Positions 30,469 to 43,033 of a stretch of 64,000 nucleotides of DNA are shown here, one piece after another. Under the pieces are notes generated by a model. That model was not told the origin of the DNA and searched no databases. It saw nothing but the letters and a program-made list of their open reading frames with translations. Position numbers and translations under genes: made by a program. This DNA comes from Tieghemostelium lacteum (lineage: Eukaryota; Evosea; Eumycetozoa; Dictyosteliales; Raperosteliaceae): positions 1,116,001 through 1,180,000 of the forward strand of contig LODT01000013.1 in the NCBI GenBank assembly GCA_001606155.1, written 5' to 3'. Positions within the stretch are counted from its first letter, which is position 1; every line of letters begins with the position of its first letter.

Positions 30469-31980
30469 TTAGATATTTGGAATGATAATTGAACTTGCAA
30501 TTGAGGTTGATGTTGCTTGTTCAAAACTTCCAAGATTATCATTTTTCGAACGTTTGTAATTCTCTTTGACAAAACATAAAATGACAAAAGAGAATGCAGA
30601 TAGAGCTACCAATATCCAATTTAAATAATAAGAAGGCACAGCATTCGATACCATAATTGCTGTAAATGATACAACATTTAAAAGAATGGATATAATAGAG
30701 GTACCAATCGATTCGGGTATTGGATAAGTAACCTCTACTGCAGCCTCATAGATTATCGGATAGAATCCATTTATAAAGAAACCTCCGCTCACATTAAATA
30801 CCTGACATAACCAATACCAATTCGGTAGATATCCTTGTACTAGTAAAGTAAACAATAAATAGGTAACGGTATTCAATGCAAACAGTATAAGTAACATACT
30901 CTTGAAATTATGTATTCTGTCATGGAGCATACCCATGAGAACTCCACCAACAAGACCTGCAATAATACCATAGAACCCTAACCATTTAGCCTGCTCTTGT
31001 GTATAGATTTTCTCTACAATTTCAACGAGCACTGCTGACCATCCTGCATAGAACCCTGAAACAAGTGCAACGGATATAGTTAAAATAGCAGCTGAGTAAT
31101 CTGTCATATAGGTAACTGAATTTACAAACAACTCTTTCCAAGACTCGAATAATGTCTTTTTCTCACTGTATATTACAGCAGAGTCGGATAACAGTTGTTT
31201 ATGATTAGCTTTGATATCAGAGAAATAAGAAGTCGCCGATGGTGGGGTTGGTGGTTTTTCTGGAAAATATATACAAATACTTAAAAATATTAAAAATCCA
31301 AAAACGGCTTCACTGTAGAGTAGGTATCGTAGATGCATGTCACTGGTGCATACTAATGCCAAGACGAATCCTATGGCAGATCCAGAGAAATTTGCAAGTG
31401 TACCTATAGCAGTTGATAGAGTTCTTTCTTCTGGTGCAAACCAGGTTGTTGATATCTTTGTTGGTATAATCATGATACAAGGTCCTGCAAGAGAGTTTAA
31501 CATCTGTCCGATGACTATGAGAAAGAATGTACGTTCACCACCTGTGGATATAGATCGAATAATACCACCGGCAGCTGATAATGCACTTGCACATACAACA
31601 TTCTTTCTAATACCATATCTATTTATAGACCAACTGAAACATACACTAAAAGGAATGAATAGTAAAGGTCCTATAGCTGATAACCAGTTTATAGCTGATA
31701 ATGTAGTTTGATAGTATTGTGTAGCCATTGGAGCAACCGTACCAAATGTTATCCAGAAATTACATTGGTTTAATGAAAGTAACATGAATATAAATAAAAT
31801 CCACCAACGTGATCTGTATACTTTAAAAGTACTGTTGATTTCATTGTGTGGTACTGCTGGTAATATAGAATGACTGCTATTCAGTGATGGATAATCTTGA
31901 CTGAAATATCCTGTGGATCCATTGATTAATAATGGATTTTGTTCATATGTTTGACTATAGTATTCATCAATGTCATCCAT
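30469..31980 (-). CDS. Major facilitator transporter, SLC49 (FLVCR/DIRC2) type
   Basis: 503 aa from the ATG at 31980. After a soluble 60-residue N-terminus, twelve hydrophobic helices run to the C-terminus. Marks of the SLC49 group: helix 1 with QCNFWITFGTVAPM, AINWLSAIGPLLFIP, NRYGIRKNVVCASALSAAGG, and YGIIAGLVGGVLMG in the second half. Relatives move haem, choline, pyridoxine or other small molecules in plasma, lysosomal or mitochondrial membranes. The substrate is unknown. The C-terminus is Ser/Ile-rich. A long + strand frame at 31337-31711 is antisense to it. Confidence 0.82.
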   Translation of the reverse strand: MDDIDEYYSQTYEQNPLLINGSTGYFSQDYPSLNSSHSILPAVPHNEINSTFKVYRSRWWILFIFMLLSLNQCNFWITFGTVAPMATQYYQTTLSAINWLSAIGPLLFIPFSVCFSWSINRYGIRKNVVCASALSAAGGIIRSISTGGERTFFLIVIGQMLNSLAGPCIMIIPTKISTTWFAPEERTLSTAIGTLANFSGSAIGFVLALVCTSDMHLRYLLYSEAVFGFLIFLSICIYFPEKPPTPPSATSYFSDIKANHKQLLSDSAVIYSEKKTLFESWKELFVNSVTYMTDYSAAILTISVALVSGFYAGWSAVLVEIVEKIYTQEQAKWLGFYGIIAGLVGGVLMGMLHDRIHNFKSMLLILFALNTVTYLLFTLLVQGYLPNWYWLCQVFNVSGGFFINGFYPIIYEAAVEVTYPIPESIGTSIISILLNVVSFTAIMVSNAVPSYYLNWILVALSAFSFVILCFVKENYKRSKNDNLGSFEQATSTSIASSIIIPNI

Positions 31981-32479
31981 TATACATTTCCAACACTGCT
32001 TTATTTAATTTCAAAAAAAAAAAAAAAAAAAAAAATCATGTCAATCTTGAAATTTTAGTTACCAGGCCGAATCTTTATCTTATAGTGATTTTTTGCAACT
32101 GACATCATAAAAGGTTTTTGATGATATTTTAGAATAATTATAACAAGATGTCTTTTCTACTATCATTCAGTGAAATATATTTAAACTAAATATGTATGAT
32201 ATCAATTTAGATCTTTAAATGTTTTCACATGTTGATGATCTAGGTGATCTACTAGGAGATCACTCTTTTATTTCAACATTATTTAGAGAAAATAACAGAG
32301 CACATTGAACTGATAATAATAATTGATATTGAATTATTGGTAAATAATTCTAAAAATAATAAATATTTGTTTCTTTAAAATTTTTGTTTTTTTTAAATTT
32401 TTTATATATTTTTTTTCTAAAACAAGTGTATTTCAAAGGGTTTTTTGTTATTATTACATGTATTATTACTGACAACAAT
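31981..32479. other. Shared promoter region with a 23-base poly-A run and a hairpin
   Basis: 499 bases between the divergent transporter and PTEN genes. It has an unbroken run of 23 A (32013-32035) and a perfect 7-bp hairpin, GTGATCT and AGATCAC with a 6-base loop (32244-32263). The runs fit dictyostelid promoter DNA. The hairpin has no known role here. Confidence 0.5.
32013..32035. repeat. Poly(A) run, 23 bases
   Basis: Uninterrupted homopolymer just upstream of the transporter start (minus strand). Such runs are common in dictyostelid intergenic DNA and prone to length errors in assemblies. Confidence 0.9.
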
Positions 32480-33754
32480 ATGAGTAAAGTCTTAATTTCA
32501 ACAGTTAGAAGTTTAGTTTCTGCTGACAGACATAGATTTAAATCTGATGATTTAAAAATTGATTTGGATTTATCATATATAACTGATAATGTATTAGGTA
32601 GGTGTTTTTTTAAAAGATATAGATATCTATTTGGATAGTATTTGGTTAGATATTCAATAATAACTAAACTATTGGATTTTTATATATAAAGCAATGAGTT
32701 TTCCAGGATCAGGTATAGAAGCAACATGGAGAAACTCGATTGATGACGTATGTTCATTATTACACAACAGACACAAGAATAAGTTTATGATTTGGAATCT
32801 ATCAGAGAGAATGTATGACTATGAAAAGTTTAATAATCAGATATTGGATTTCCCATTTCCAGATCATCACGCACCTGGTTTGGATCTACTATTTGAGATT
32901 GTAAATAGTCTTGATAATTGGTTGAAAGCTGATCCTGAAAATATAGCTGTGGTTCATTGTAAAGGTGGAAAAGGACGTACTGGTACAATTATATGTTGTT
33001 ATCTCTACTATTGCTGTAGATTTATGCAAATGGAAGACTCACTAAAACATTTTGCAGAGAAGAGATCAAAAACCAAAAAGGGTGTAACCCAACCATCTCA
33101 ACAGAGATATATAAACTATTTTCAAGAACTGATTACTGGTAAGCATATGGTTGAGGAATTCTCTTTGAATTTACTCTCTGTTGAAATGGGACCTTTAACT
33201 AAAGAACAAGCACAAAGCCTCTCTATTGAGATTTTTGAACATGGTAAAGAAGCTATTCTTAGTTTTGCATCATCACCTTCCACACTAGAGATATCACCTA
33301 TGGGTGATTCCTATCCAGGACTTTATAAAATTACAGTTATTGTAGCTAAAAATCTCTTTAATGATGTTTTAGTTAGAGTTTACAAAGGAAATACTGGTAA
33401 AAACAAAGGTAAATTAAAGAAGCAGATATTTCATCTCATCTTTAATATTGTCTTTGTAGATGCTAGAAAAGCAAAAGTTAATTTTGGAAAACAAGATTTA
33501 GATCATTTTAAGAAATCTCAAAAAAAGTAATTATCTACCCTCACAGTACCACACATTGTTCAAACATACTAACTCACATAATAACTATTAGATATAATCA
33601 AGATTTTAAAATTGAATTTAATTTTCAAAGTAAAAATAGCGTTCAATCACATGATGCATCTTTTAAAATTTGGAATATAATGGCAATGAAATACCAAAGA
33701 ACTAAAGATGCTGTATTAAAACAATTAGAAAATAATATTAATAATAATAATGAA

Positions 33755-33800
<46 letters not shown>

Positions 33801-34567
33801 GTGAAATAATGAATAGAAATAACAGTATTGGTAGTATATCTACAAATAGTATAAACACAAGTAGTGATTCAATACAATCAAATAGTACTACAACTACTAC
33901 TACAAGTACATTTAATAGTAGTTGTAGTAGTATACCAATTTCAATATCATCAGGATCATTATCAACAATGAGTGATAACTATAGTAATAGTGTTGGTGAA
34001 TTATCTTTACCAATTATAAATACCTCTACATCATCACTATTACAAAAACAGTATAGATTATCAGGTAGTAATATTCCATTGAGTCATAGTAGTGATTCAT
34101 TATCATCATCACCTAGTATTAATCACAAAAGAGATACAATGCCAAATCTATCTGGTAATTGGACACCTAAACAACCAAGTGCAATTACACCTAAATCACC
34201 AGCATCCGGTAGAAATAGTTATAGATCAAGTACAATACTTAAAGCAACTTCATTCCCAATTATTGGTTCCGCATCAACTATAAATAATAATATTTATGAA
34301 AGTTCCTCTTCTTCCGCTTCATTAATGTCTTATTTATTACCAAATATTGAAACACTTAATTTAGATCCTCAACAAACAACTGTATCAACAATATCAACAA
34401 TATCAACAACACCAACACCACAATCAATTGAAATTACAAATTCTACTATTACATCCTCTTCATCATCATCATCATCTTCATCAGTGGAAATTAAAGAGTC
34501 TAATAATGATCAGAAAAATGATGAAAATATTTCTATAGAATCTAATAAGGAACAAGTAACTCAGTAA
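32480..34567 (+). CDS. pteN: PTEN phosphatidylinositol 3-phosphatase
   Basis: Three exons: 32480-32597, 32692-33526, 33592-34567; introns of 94 and 65 bases. 642 aa. The second intron was chosen because it joins DLDHFKKSQK to KYNQDFKIEFNF, matching the end of the PTEN C2 domain. An N-terminal basic segment (ADRHRFKSDD, then LDLSYITDNVLAMSFPGSG) is followed by the WPD-like loop FPDHHAPGLDLL and the P-loop HCKGGKGRTG (Ala of the usual HCKAGKGRTG is Gly). A C2 domain follows, then a long Asn/Ser-rich tail. It removes the 3-phosphate from PIP3 at the membrane and opposes PI3K in chemotaxis. The tail includes a long Asn-run near residue 360. Confidence 0.85.
33755..33801 (+). repeat. AAT trinucleotide repeat (Asn tract) in PTEN
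   Basis: About 15 AAT units encode a run of Asn in the tail of the PTEN gene. Similar runs encode Asn in the P4-ATPase (42995-43033, complementary ATT) and ZFYVE26 (59518-59560). Confidence 0.85.
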
Positions 34568-34619
34568 TAAAGAGGTTTTTACATATTTTGTATTTATAAA
34601 TTATAAATATATTTTTATT

Positions 34620-36101
34620 TTATTGTTCCTCAGAATTTGAAGTTTTGAAAATATTAAAACCTTCATAGGCAGTTGATATAGCCACATGAGGAATTTGTGG
34701 ATGCCAATGAACTTCTTTAACATCAGTTTGACCTTGATGAATAAAGAATAATTGTGGTGGATATTGTAAATCTTCATCATCATCATTATTAGTAACTGAG
34801 GTATCTTTAAATTCTTCAGTATCTTCTTCTAAAGAGAAATCCCAAATGGTAACTTGATTATCACCACTTGAAACTATAATTTGAGATTCTTCATAAGGAT
34901 TCCATTCAATAGATGTAATAGGTCCTTGATGATACTTGAAATCGGATACTGGTTGATCAGATTTGAAATTTCTAAGATCCCATACTCTAAATGAACCATC
35001 ATCACTACCAGATACCATGAGATATTGAACATTCTTTGACCAGGAAATTACATTTACATCAGCTTTATGTGCCTTCACAGAAGCTGCTGGTTTTTGATGT
35101 AATCTAGTATCCCAAATCTTTACAGTTTGATCAATGGAACAACTTGCCAAAACAGTATCTTCAGATGGAGACCATTGAATATCTTCAACTGAACCTGTGT
35201 GACCTTTATAAGGTGTCTGATCAGTTACCCATGTTGCATCAGTTGCTGATGTTACATAAATTAATTTTTTACAATCACCACTAGCGAGTTTTCCAACGAC
35301 TTTAGTTGACCAATCTAATGCATAACCTTCATCTTGGTGATGGTTAACCAAATGAACTGGTGCTGTGATTTTTGGTGGTTTGCTATCGTCATCCAATGAT
35401 TTTAGATGATTTTTTATATTCCAAATGTACACTTGTCTGTTTTCAGACCATGTTGCAATGATATGTGACTGTTGTTCCATTGCTCTTATTCTGTTGACTG
35501 CTCCTTGATGTGATATATAATTATATGAGAGTTCAGCTTCGTCGTCTGAATCATCTCCGTTATCTTCTTCATCTTCTTCATCTTCATTATCAGATTCTTC
35601 ATCATCAGAATCTATATCATCATATTTTGTCTTGTGTAATGACGATAGTTTCATTATTAGAATTTTATTGTTTTTAGGTTCGTCAGCTTGTGTACCTGCT
35701 ACCATATACATGGTATGTGGATACTTATTTCTACCACTACCCAAGTGATCGTGTAATGGATGAAAAGATAAACAAGGCCATTCAACAGTCATCTCATGCA
35801 TCATATCATATGCAGTACTGTCGTAGTCTAAAACTTCATCTTCTTCCAATTTATCTACACCAGCTCTCCATACTTTTTTTGGTAGATTATCTTCCTCTTC
35901 ACCATCTTTGATATCCATGTCTTTTAATTCATCACCTTCGTCTTGTTCTTCTTGTTCTATTAAATCCTCTTCCATAATCTCATCATCGCTATCTAAAAGT
36001 TCATTACCAGATGACAATTCATCGTCATCATCAAAGTCATCACCTTTTCCACTATTTTCATTAAAATCTATATCTTCGAATACTCTTTTCTTATTTGACA
36101 T
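34620..36101 (-). CDS. grwd1: Glutamate-rich WD-repeat protein, GRWD1/Rrb1-like
   Basis: 493 aa from the ATG at 36101. The first 90 residues are strongly acidic (DDDDELSSG, EEDLIEQEEQDEGDE), then VWRAGVDKLEEDEVLDYDSTAYDMMHEMTVEWPCLSF, the histone H4/ribosomal-protein-binding motif of the CAF1/Rrb1 type. A second acidic insert (DSDDEESDNEDEEDEED) precedes WD repeats such as WSPSEDTVLASCSIDQTVKIWD and SWSKNVQYLMVSGSDDGSFRVWD. Yeast Rrb1 chaperones ribosomal protein L3, and the human protein also acts in replication. A nucleolar role is likely. The Ser-rich + strand frame at 35908-36108 is the mirror of the acidic region. Confidence 0.9.
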   Translation of the reverse strand: MSNKKRVFEDIDFNENSGKGDDFDDDDELSSGNELLDSDDEIMEEDLIEQEEQDEGDELKDMDIKDGEEEDNLPKKVWRAGVDKLEEDEVLDYDSTAYDMMHEMTVEWPCLSFHPLHDHLGSGRNKYPHTMYMVAGTQADEPKNNKILIMKLSSLHKTKYDDIDSDDEESDNEDEEDEEDNGDDSDDEAELSYNYISHQGAVNRIRAMEQQSHIIATWSENRQVYIWNIKNHLKSLDDDSKPPKITAPVHLVNHHQDEGYALDWSTKVVGKLASGDCKKLIYVTSATDATWVTDQTPYKGHTGSVEDIQWSPSEDTVLASCSIDQTVKIWDTRLHQKPAASVKAHKADVNVISWSKNVQYLMVSGSDDGSFRVWDLRNFKSDQPVSDFKYHQGPITSIEWNPYEESQIIVSSGDNQVTIWDFSLEEDTEEFKDTSVTNNDDDEDLQYPPQLFFIHQGQTDVKEVHWHPQIPHVAISTAYEGFNIFKTSNSEEQ

Positions 36102-36651
36102 TTTTTAGTATTTTGTGTGTATATTTGTGAATGTAGAAAAAAAAGCCGAACGAAAGTTTTTATTTTTTAAAACACCAATATTTTTTTTTTTTTTGTGATT
36201 ATATTTTAATATGATAATAATCCTAAACAATAAATAATAATACTCTGCAATAACAGATACCTATCAATAGTGTACATTTAATAATTATTTCCACAATATT
36301 TTACTTGTATAAGAATTTAAATTATCAATTCTATATAGTAGTGTTTGTAAAAAAAAAATCAAAATTAAACTAGTAACTATATTTTGACTGTAGTTCTCAT
36401 TTATGTTAATTTTTCCATTCACTTTTCTATCTTAAATATTATAACTATCTTTTATTTGATGGCTTATATTTTTAAATTGGTACTTATTGGTATTATTAGA
36501 TTAGTTCTTTACTTATAAATTTTTATTTAGTATTCCAATATTCATTAGAATATAAGAAGAATTTTGAGAATGAAGTAACAAACTATGAAAAAAATATACA
36601 AGATCATAATATTTTTTTATTTAATTATTTTTAATTTGTTCATTTAAAACA
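36102..36651. other. Intergenic spacer
   Basis: 550 bases of about 80% AT between divergent genes, with a T-run at 36181-36195 and short A-runs. I see no ORF, structured element or relic. Confidence 0.55.
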
Positions 36652-38352
36652 ATGATTTTTCCAAATCTACTTTTAAAAAAGATCTTTCAATATTGTTTAG
36701 ATAGTTATATAGGAACTTGTAATAGCAATTACTTTTATAAATATTTTATTGGAAATTACAGTAGAGTCTCAAAACAATCAAAAGATGTAATCAATCAGTT
36801 ACAATATGGGGAAATTGATATTTATAAACACCATGATATTTCCTATGTTATTACTTTGTTAAAAAAAGGTTTAAGGTTAAAATCAATCATTATATCTGAT
36901 CATGTCTTAAAAAAGGATGACTACAATAAATCAGTAATAACGCAACAACTACTTGACACTTGGAATAGTGTCTATGAAATGAATATAGCAACAATTAATA
37001 GAATTTTTAACAATAAGGTATATTTTGACAAGATAGGAATCAACAATGCTACTGCAATATCTATAGATTCTATGATTGAATATATAGAGCATACAATAGG
37101 TAAATCTAAACCACATTTAGACTCTATCAAAATTGATTTTGATTTTGGTCAATTACCATCAGATTTCACTTTAGATAAGTTTTTATTGGCTATTGATAGA
37201 TTGTACGTACCCAAATTAGATATATCAAAGGGTATTCCAAGGTTTAACCCTAAAATTGAAATAACACCACCAATGGAATTTTTAAATATAACCACTCTAT
37301 CTCTTAACCTGACCCTTCAACAAACTTACGCCAGAGATTTTGAATATATTCTAAAATGGTGTCCAATGTTATCTACTCTAACTTTAATTGCCATAGAAGT
37401 TTTGGATGATGAAGATAAACAAGTAACAATATTTTCACAAGCTTTAATTGATCACAAGTCATTAACCACTGCTCAACTCTTTTTGGACTCACCAGAATCA
37501 GATTCAAATGTTATTAAATATGTCAATTCAAATTCAACAATATCTGATTTAATAATAAGTTTTGGGGATGATGCTAATAGTCAACCAACTGATGGCCCAA
37601 TGATTGCCAATACAACTCTAAAGAAATTTCATATTGATAATGATATACGTTATTATCAGTTATGGAATGGAATGAGTAATTTAGAGTCAATAGGATTATA
37701 CCATGACTCTACTCATCTGTTAAATAGAGAACCTCTTGTCAAAACCTTTTCACTTTCACATAGAAATATTAAACAACTAGAGTTTACTATTTTAGGTCAA
37801 GATTATCTAGACACACTTGCTGAGATTATTGGCCTATTAGAAGGTTTGGAGAGGTTGTGTATATTCTCTAATAGTACATTAGACTCTAATATAGATATAT
37901 TTTGGTTGTTACACTCCATTACCAACCACAATTCACTAGAATACCTCAGTTGGGATAATTATCTTCTATATGATAGTATACCAGTATTTTTAATGGAACA
38001 AATCTGTGAAATCAAAAATCATCCATCATTAAAAACATTAAAGTTATCAATATCATCATCACCTGATACTTTTATAAAAAATTTCAATGCTTGCTCTATT
38101 GAAAATTTGATAATTTCTAATGATCAAATAAGAGTCAGTTATGATGAGAGTATGCTTGTATCATTACTCAATCAAAAAGAAAATCTTAAATCATTGACTT
38201 ATTATTATAAGTATGATGTTAAAGCAATAGCTGAAGTCAGAAAAGCTTTGTTAAATTATTTTCAAACCCACAGTAATCCAATTTTACCACCCCATTTGAA
38301 AATCTATTATGTTGATGCTTGGAAAGTTTATTTGCAAGCTCAAAAACATTAA
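36652..38352 (+). CDS. F-box-like/leucine-rich repeat family protein (copy F)
   Basis: 566 aa from the ATG at 36652. The start MIFPNLLLKKIFQYCLDSYIGTCNSNYFYKYFIGNYSRVSK is the clearest example of the family N-terminus here. LRR-like units include LNITTLSLNLTLQQ, IKQLEFTILGQD and LKTLKLSISSS. The tail LLNYFQTH...ILPPHLKIYYVDAWKVYL matches copy D best and copy A more distantly. It lies about 26 kb from copy D. Confidence 0.74.
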   Translation: MIFPNLLLKKIFQYCLDSYIGTCNSNYFYKYFIGNYSRVSKQSKDVINQLQYGEIDIYKHHDISYVITLLKKGLRLKSIIISDHVLKKDDYNKSVITQQLLDTWNSVYEMNIATINRIFNNKVYFDKIGINNATAISIDSMIEYIEHTIGKSKPHLDSIKIDFDFGQLPSDFTLDKFLLAIDRLYVPKLDISKGIPRFNPKIEITPPMEFLNITTLSLNLTLQQTYARDFEYILKWCPMLSTLTLIAIEVLDDEDKQVTIFSQALIDHKSLTTAQLFLDSPESDSNVIKYVNSNSTISDLIISFGDDANSQPTDGPMIANTTLKKFHIDNDIRYYQLWNGMSNLESIGLYHDSTHLLNREPLVKTFSLSHRNIKQLEFTILGQDYLDTLAEIIGLLEGLERLCIFSNSTLDSNIDIFWLLHSITNHNSLEYLSWDNYLLYDSIPVFLMEQICEIKNHPSLKTLKLSISSSPDTFIKNFNACSIENLIISNDQIRVSYDESMLVSLLNQKENLKSLTYYYKYDVKAIAEVRKALLNYFQTHSNPILPPHLKIYYVDAWKVYLQAQKH

Positions 38353-38443
38353 CGTCAATAAAACAATATAATGATTTTGTTGTGAATAAATTGTACACAA
38401 ATTATGATAACAATTATTTATTAGGCTATTAATGAATGTTTGT

Positions 38444-41400
38444 TTAGAAATTAACCATTTTAATATTTTCCTTTAGGAATTTTGATTTTTCTAAATCTGT
38501 ATAATAGGTTCCTAAGAATAACCATCTATTTAGATTTAATAGGATATAGGGTAATAATGATACTGTAGGGACTAATATAAAGAGGAACCAAAATGAAGGT
38601 AGGGATAAAAGTTCAAATCCAATATGGAATGCGTCAGGTTCCACTGCTTGAGCTATTGAATAAATCATAACAAAGGCAATACTAGAGATTACAGAAAGAC
38701 TGACAGTTAACATACTTGATTGTACCCAGTATCTAGTGATAATGGATATCTGTAAATTAGCAGTTAGAATTAAATATAAATAGGCAGCAGTACCAATTCC
38801 CCACATTCCAATTTCTTTACCATCTGAAGTGGCTGTATTCAATAGGAAAAATGATAAAAAGAATATTACAGCACTTTGCCAAATACCATTTAATAGCCAG
38901 CCCAAGAATGCCCATGTTGAAAATAGTTTGTTGGATTGACATTCCTTATAGAGTTGAGGTTCATTCATTAGATTATCTTCTTTGGTGTCTTGATCAAAAG
39001 TACCCAATGTCAAAACTGGAAGTGATGTAAACAATGCATTATAGAGTGTAAAGAGAAAATCAAAGTATATCATCTGACCAGAGAATCCAGAAAAGATACC
39101 AAACCAGAAATTTGTTAGAGAAAATACAACATTTTTACAGAAAGAATACAAGATTAACTTGGTCATTCTCTTATATGATCTGTTACCGTGAACCAATAGT
39201 AATCTAGCAAGCATTGAGAAATTAGCAATTGCAAAGTCACTTGCCAAAACTGCTTGCATACCTTCTTTACCAGAGATACCAACACCTACATGTGCTCCTC
39301 TAATCATTGGAACATCATTTGCACCGTCACCAATTGCCATTGTAATTGCACCATCACCAAACAGCATTGATCTCTCAGAGACTAATTTAACAACTTTTGC
39401 TTTCTGACTTGGTGAACAACGACAACAAACTACAGATTCACAACTTTTGGCAACTTGAAGGAAATAGTATCTTAAATCAGGATCTAATGCTAGTGCCAAT
39501 GTGCTACCATCAATAACCAATGCAATATGTTGATACTCTTTCTGAGACTCTTTTTTGAAGATGGATGGTGCGTCAGAAGGATCCAAACGTAGCTTCTTTG
39601 CTATATTTTCAATCCATTTATATCCCCATTTACCATCCATTTGAGTGAGCTTATTGAAGTTATGTTTAACACTGATATCAATGAGTTCTCTCATTAACTC
39701 CTCTTTTGTTGATTTGTTTAGAATTATTAATTCCATATCACTATTGAGTACTGATGAAGTTGTAGCAATACTAATAGCAGTTTCTTGTTTATCACCAGTT
39801 AGTACCCAAACTTTAATACCAGCTTCTCTTAGTAATTGAATGGTTTCAGGTACTTGATCTTGTAAACGATCTTCAATACCAGTGGCACCAATCAATTGTA
39901 AATCACGTTCAATTAATTCACTGGCAGCTTCTACCTTTTCATTCTTTTTTGAAAGACTAACAGATGCATCTTGATAGATCTTATTCCATTGTACATATTG
40001 TTCAGGTTCGATAACTTTCATTGACATACAAAGTGTTCTCAATCCGCTACTGGCAAATTGTGAGAGATGTTGTTCGGTTGCTTTTACTAATGGTACTTGA
40101 TCAGGTGAGGTTCTTGCAAATATAACTTGATCAGCACCTTTAGTGTAGATTCTAATCTGACCGGTATGTGGCATTTTCACAATGACTGACATTCTCTTAC
40201 GGTAGGAATTGAATTCAAGTACATTTAATATCTCAAATCTTTCATCTTTACCATTTATGTTGACAGTAAGAATGTTATCATCACGACTCTTTAGAATATA
40301 ACCATATTTTGCCGCTGTATTTGTCAATGCCTCTTCATCTGGTGATGATGCTTGGTAGATTGGAATTGATAATGATGGTTTATAAGATAGATGATCATCT
40401 TGTTGTGATGTATGTTCAACAATTACAGTATTACAAATTGCCAAACACAATAGAAATTCTACAATGTATTGTTGTGGAGTTGATAATAGATCAGTAGTAT
40501 CACCACCAAATGCTATGCTATTTGAACCTGTAAAATGAGAGGTTGATGAAGAAAGTGTATCAGTTAAACCAGGTTGTGATTTCAATTGTGATAGTGACTG
40601 TTCAGAAGGACCATATATTAATCCACCAATGGTGCATACATTGAATTTCATTTCATTACAAGTGAGTGTACCAGTTTTATCAGAAAAGAGGTACTGTATT
40701 TGACCAAGTTCCTCATTGATATTAGTGTTTCTAGCCTGTGCAGGTGTATCAGTAGTTTCATCGTACATCTCCATATCGGAATCAATAAAATGTGCATTGG
40801 ACACTCTAATAACCTCCATACTGACATACATAGACAGAGGTATAAGAGTATTATATAAAATGACATAACTGACATAGATAAAATCAGATTCCTGATCAAA
40901 TACACCCATATACCATGGTTTTGATTCCTTATCACCTTCTAAATGCCATCTATTGTGACCAATGGAACAAATGATGCAAATAATGGTCTGTAGTAAAAAG
41001 AGTATAATCAATTTGTTATTAACACCTCTTTCAACTGTTGATCTCTTTTGATTGATTTTTGTAGAGTTCTTTTCGACTTTAGTGTCTACACCAGTGTAGA
41101 CAACCAAACCTATAATCCAATCTGTATTACGAAGTTTAGTACCACGTAATAGCAACTGGTCAATATTAACAGGTACATAATTGGTTTCAGGTTGTATCAA
41201 AGATGCTGATAGATCTTGTTGACTACTTCCAGATGTAGTTTGTTGTGGTTGAGGTGATTTGAGTATAGTTAATACACCTTCAAATCCATAGATATCGTTA
41301 TTTGGACCCTCATAATCCACTTTACAACTAAACTGATCTAAATCCTCTGGAGATTTGATCCAAGAGCATTTTGATATACAATTCTTTACTTTTAGATTAG

Positions 41401-42996
41401 TTTCACCATCTAGATTAGCTGTTTCTAGATAGGTTCTTGAATCAGGTCTTGAAGTACTTAGACATATCATATCGGCAGGTAATAACTCTCCATTCTTTAC
41501 CAGAACAATATCACCAACCATAATGTCTTTCCAAACAGTTTCACGGAACTGTCCAGTATCTTGATTTTTTGTTAGATGTGATTCTACATTTTCCTCACAA
41601 GATGGAGGACGATAGATTAATGTAGGTCTATTATTAATTTCATTATCTTGTTTGTGTCTTTTAATATCTTCCATTAACTCCTTGAAACCACTAACTATTA
41701 TAACTACCAACAGTGGTGTCAAACTACTGATAGGACCTACTGGACTAAATGAAAACATACACAATGTAACTATACACAATGTGTAGAGATTTGCCAATCT
41801 TGAAAATTGAAAATATATGACTTTTGGTAGAAATGTAATTGCATTGTATTTACTAGTAATCACCTGATTCGATGTGATATTCAATAGTTGGGATGAAGTT
41901 TTTGTAGGAACTGATGATCTGTGAAGTATTGATGACACCAACAGACTATTTCTACCATTACCACCCATAGGTGTTGTACCTCCACTCTGTCCATCAGTTG
42001 TAATACCAGTTGGAGTAGTTTGTGCAAACTTTAGAAATTGTTTAGGATTTCTAAGATTTTTCCAAATGAGTAGGGTTTGTTGTTTAAGTGACTCCATAAT
42101 AGTGAGATGTTTAGTTAGTGATATAGTAGTCTTTATAGCAGACTTTATATCAGAACCATAGAAATAAATACACTGGTTGTTCTTTATCTGTTGTTTCAGT
42201 TTAAGATCTTCTTCATCTTCTTCCGAAGTTTCAAAACTTCCAACTAGAGATGCAGCAAACAGTACCATTTCATTCTTATCCAAATTCTTTAGAGTGAATA
42301 CTGAAATGAATAGTTTCAAACCCAGAAATACACCTCCAAATAGATTCAAAATAATAAGACCTGCATCAAATAGTACATAAGCCCAGAATGCAACCTGGGC
42401 TTCATTAAATGGTCTACTAGACTGTCCATGTGCATAGGTTGTCAATATTATAAAATCAAAAATACTAATAACCAAACAACCAATAACATATAATAACACT
42501 AAATGTTGTTTCAATCTCTTAACCCCATATAATCCAATTAATAAAAATATTCCTATTTTCAATTAATCATTATAATTAGAAATCCTATCGATAAAGTAGT
42601 TTTAGTTTTTCATTGAAAATGTTATAATATACATACCTTGAAAGAATATCAATAACATTACATAATATTTTTCTAAAATAAATATAGGTAAAGCTCTAAT
42701 TACATTACCAGCAATTTGTAAAAATATAATTAAATTTAACCATTTTCTACCAGATTTCAAATCAGTAGAAGTGTTTCTCTTGTTTTGAAATGAATCATAG
42801 GATAGATTCAAAATGGATAGATATTTCTTTGATTCCTGATCAATAATACGTGATGGATGTTGTGTATGTGTATATATAGGTGTACTGGTACTATTATCAC
42901 CTTCATCTTCTTCATAATCTTCAACCTGTGGGGTTCTACTATTACTATTCTGACGTTGATGTTGTAAAATTCCATTTTGTTTTTGTTGTTTTTTAC

Positions 42997-43033
<37 letters not shown>

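Noticed and set aside
31337-31711. 124-codon + strand frame
   Set aside because: It is the mirror of the SLC49-type transporter and lacks protein-like character.
35908-36108. Ser-rich + strand frame
   Set aside because: It is antisense to the acidic Asp/Glu region of the GRWD1-like gene; serine codons arise from reversed Asp/Glu codons.
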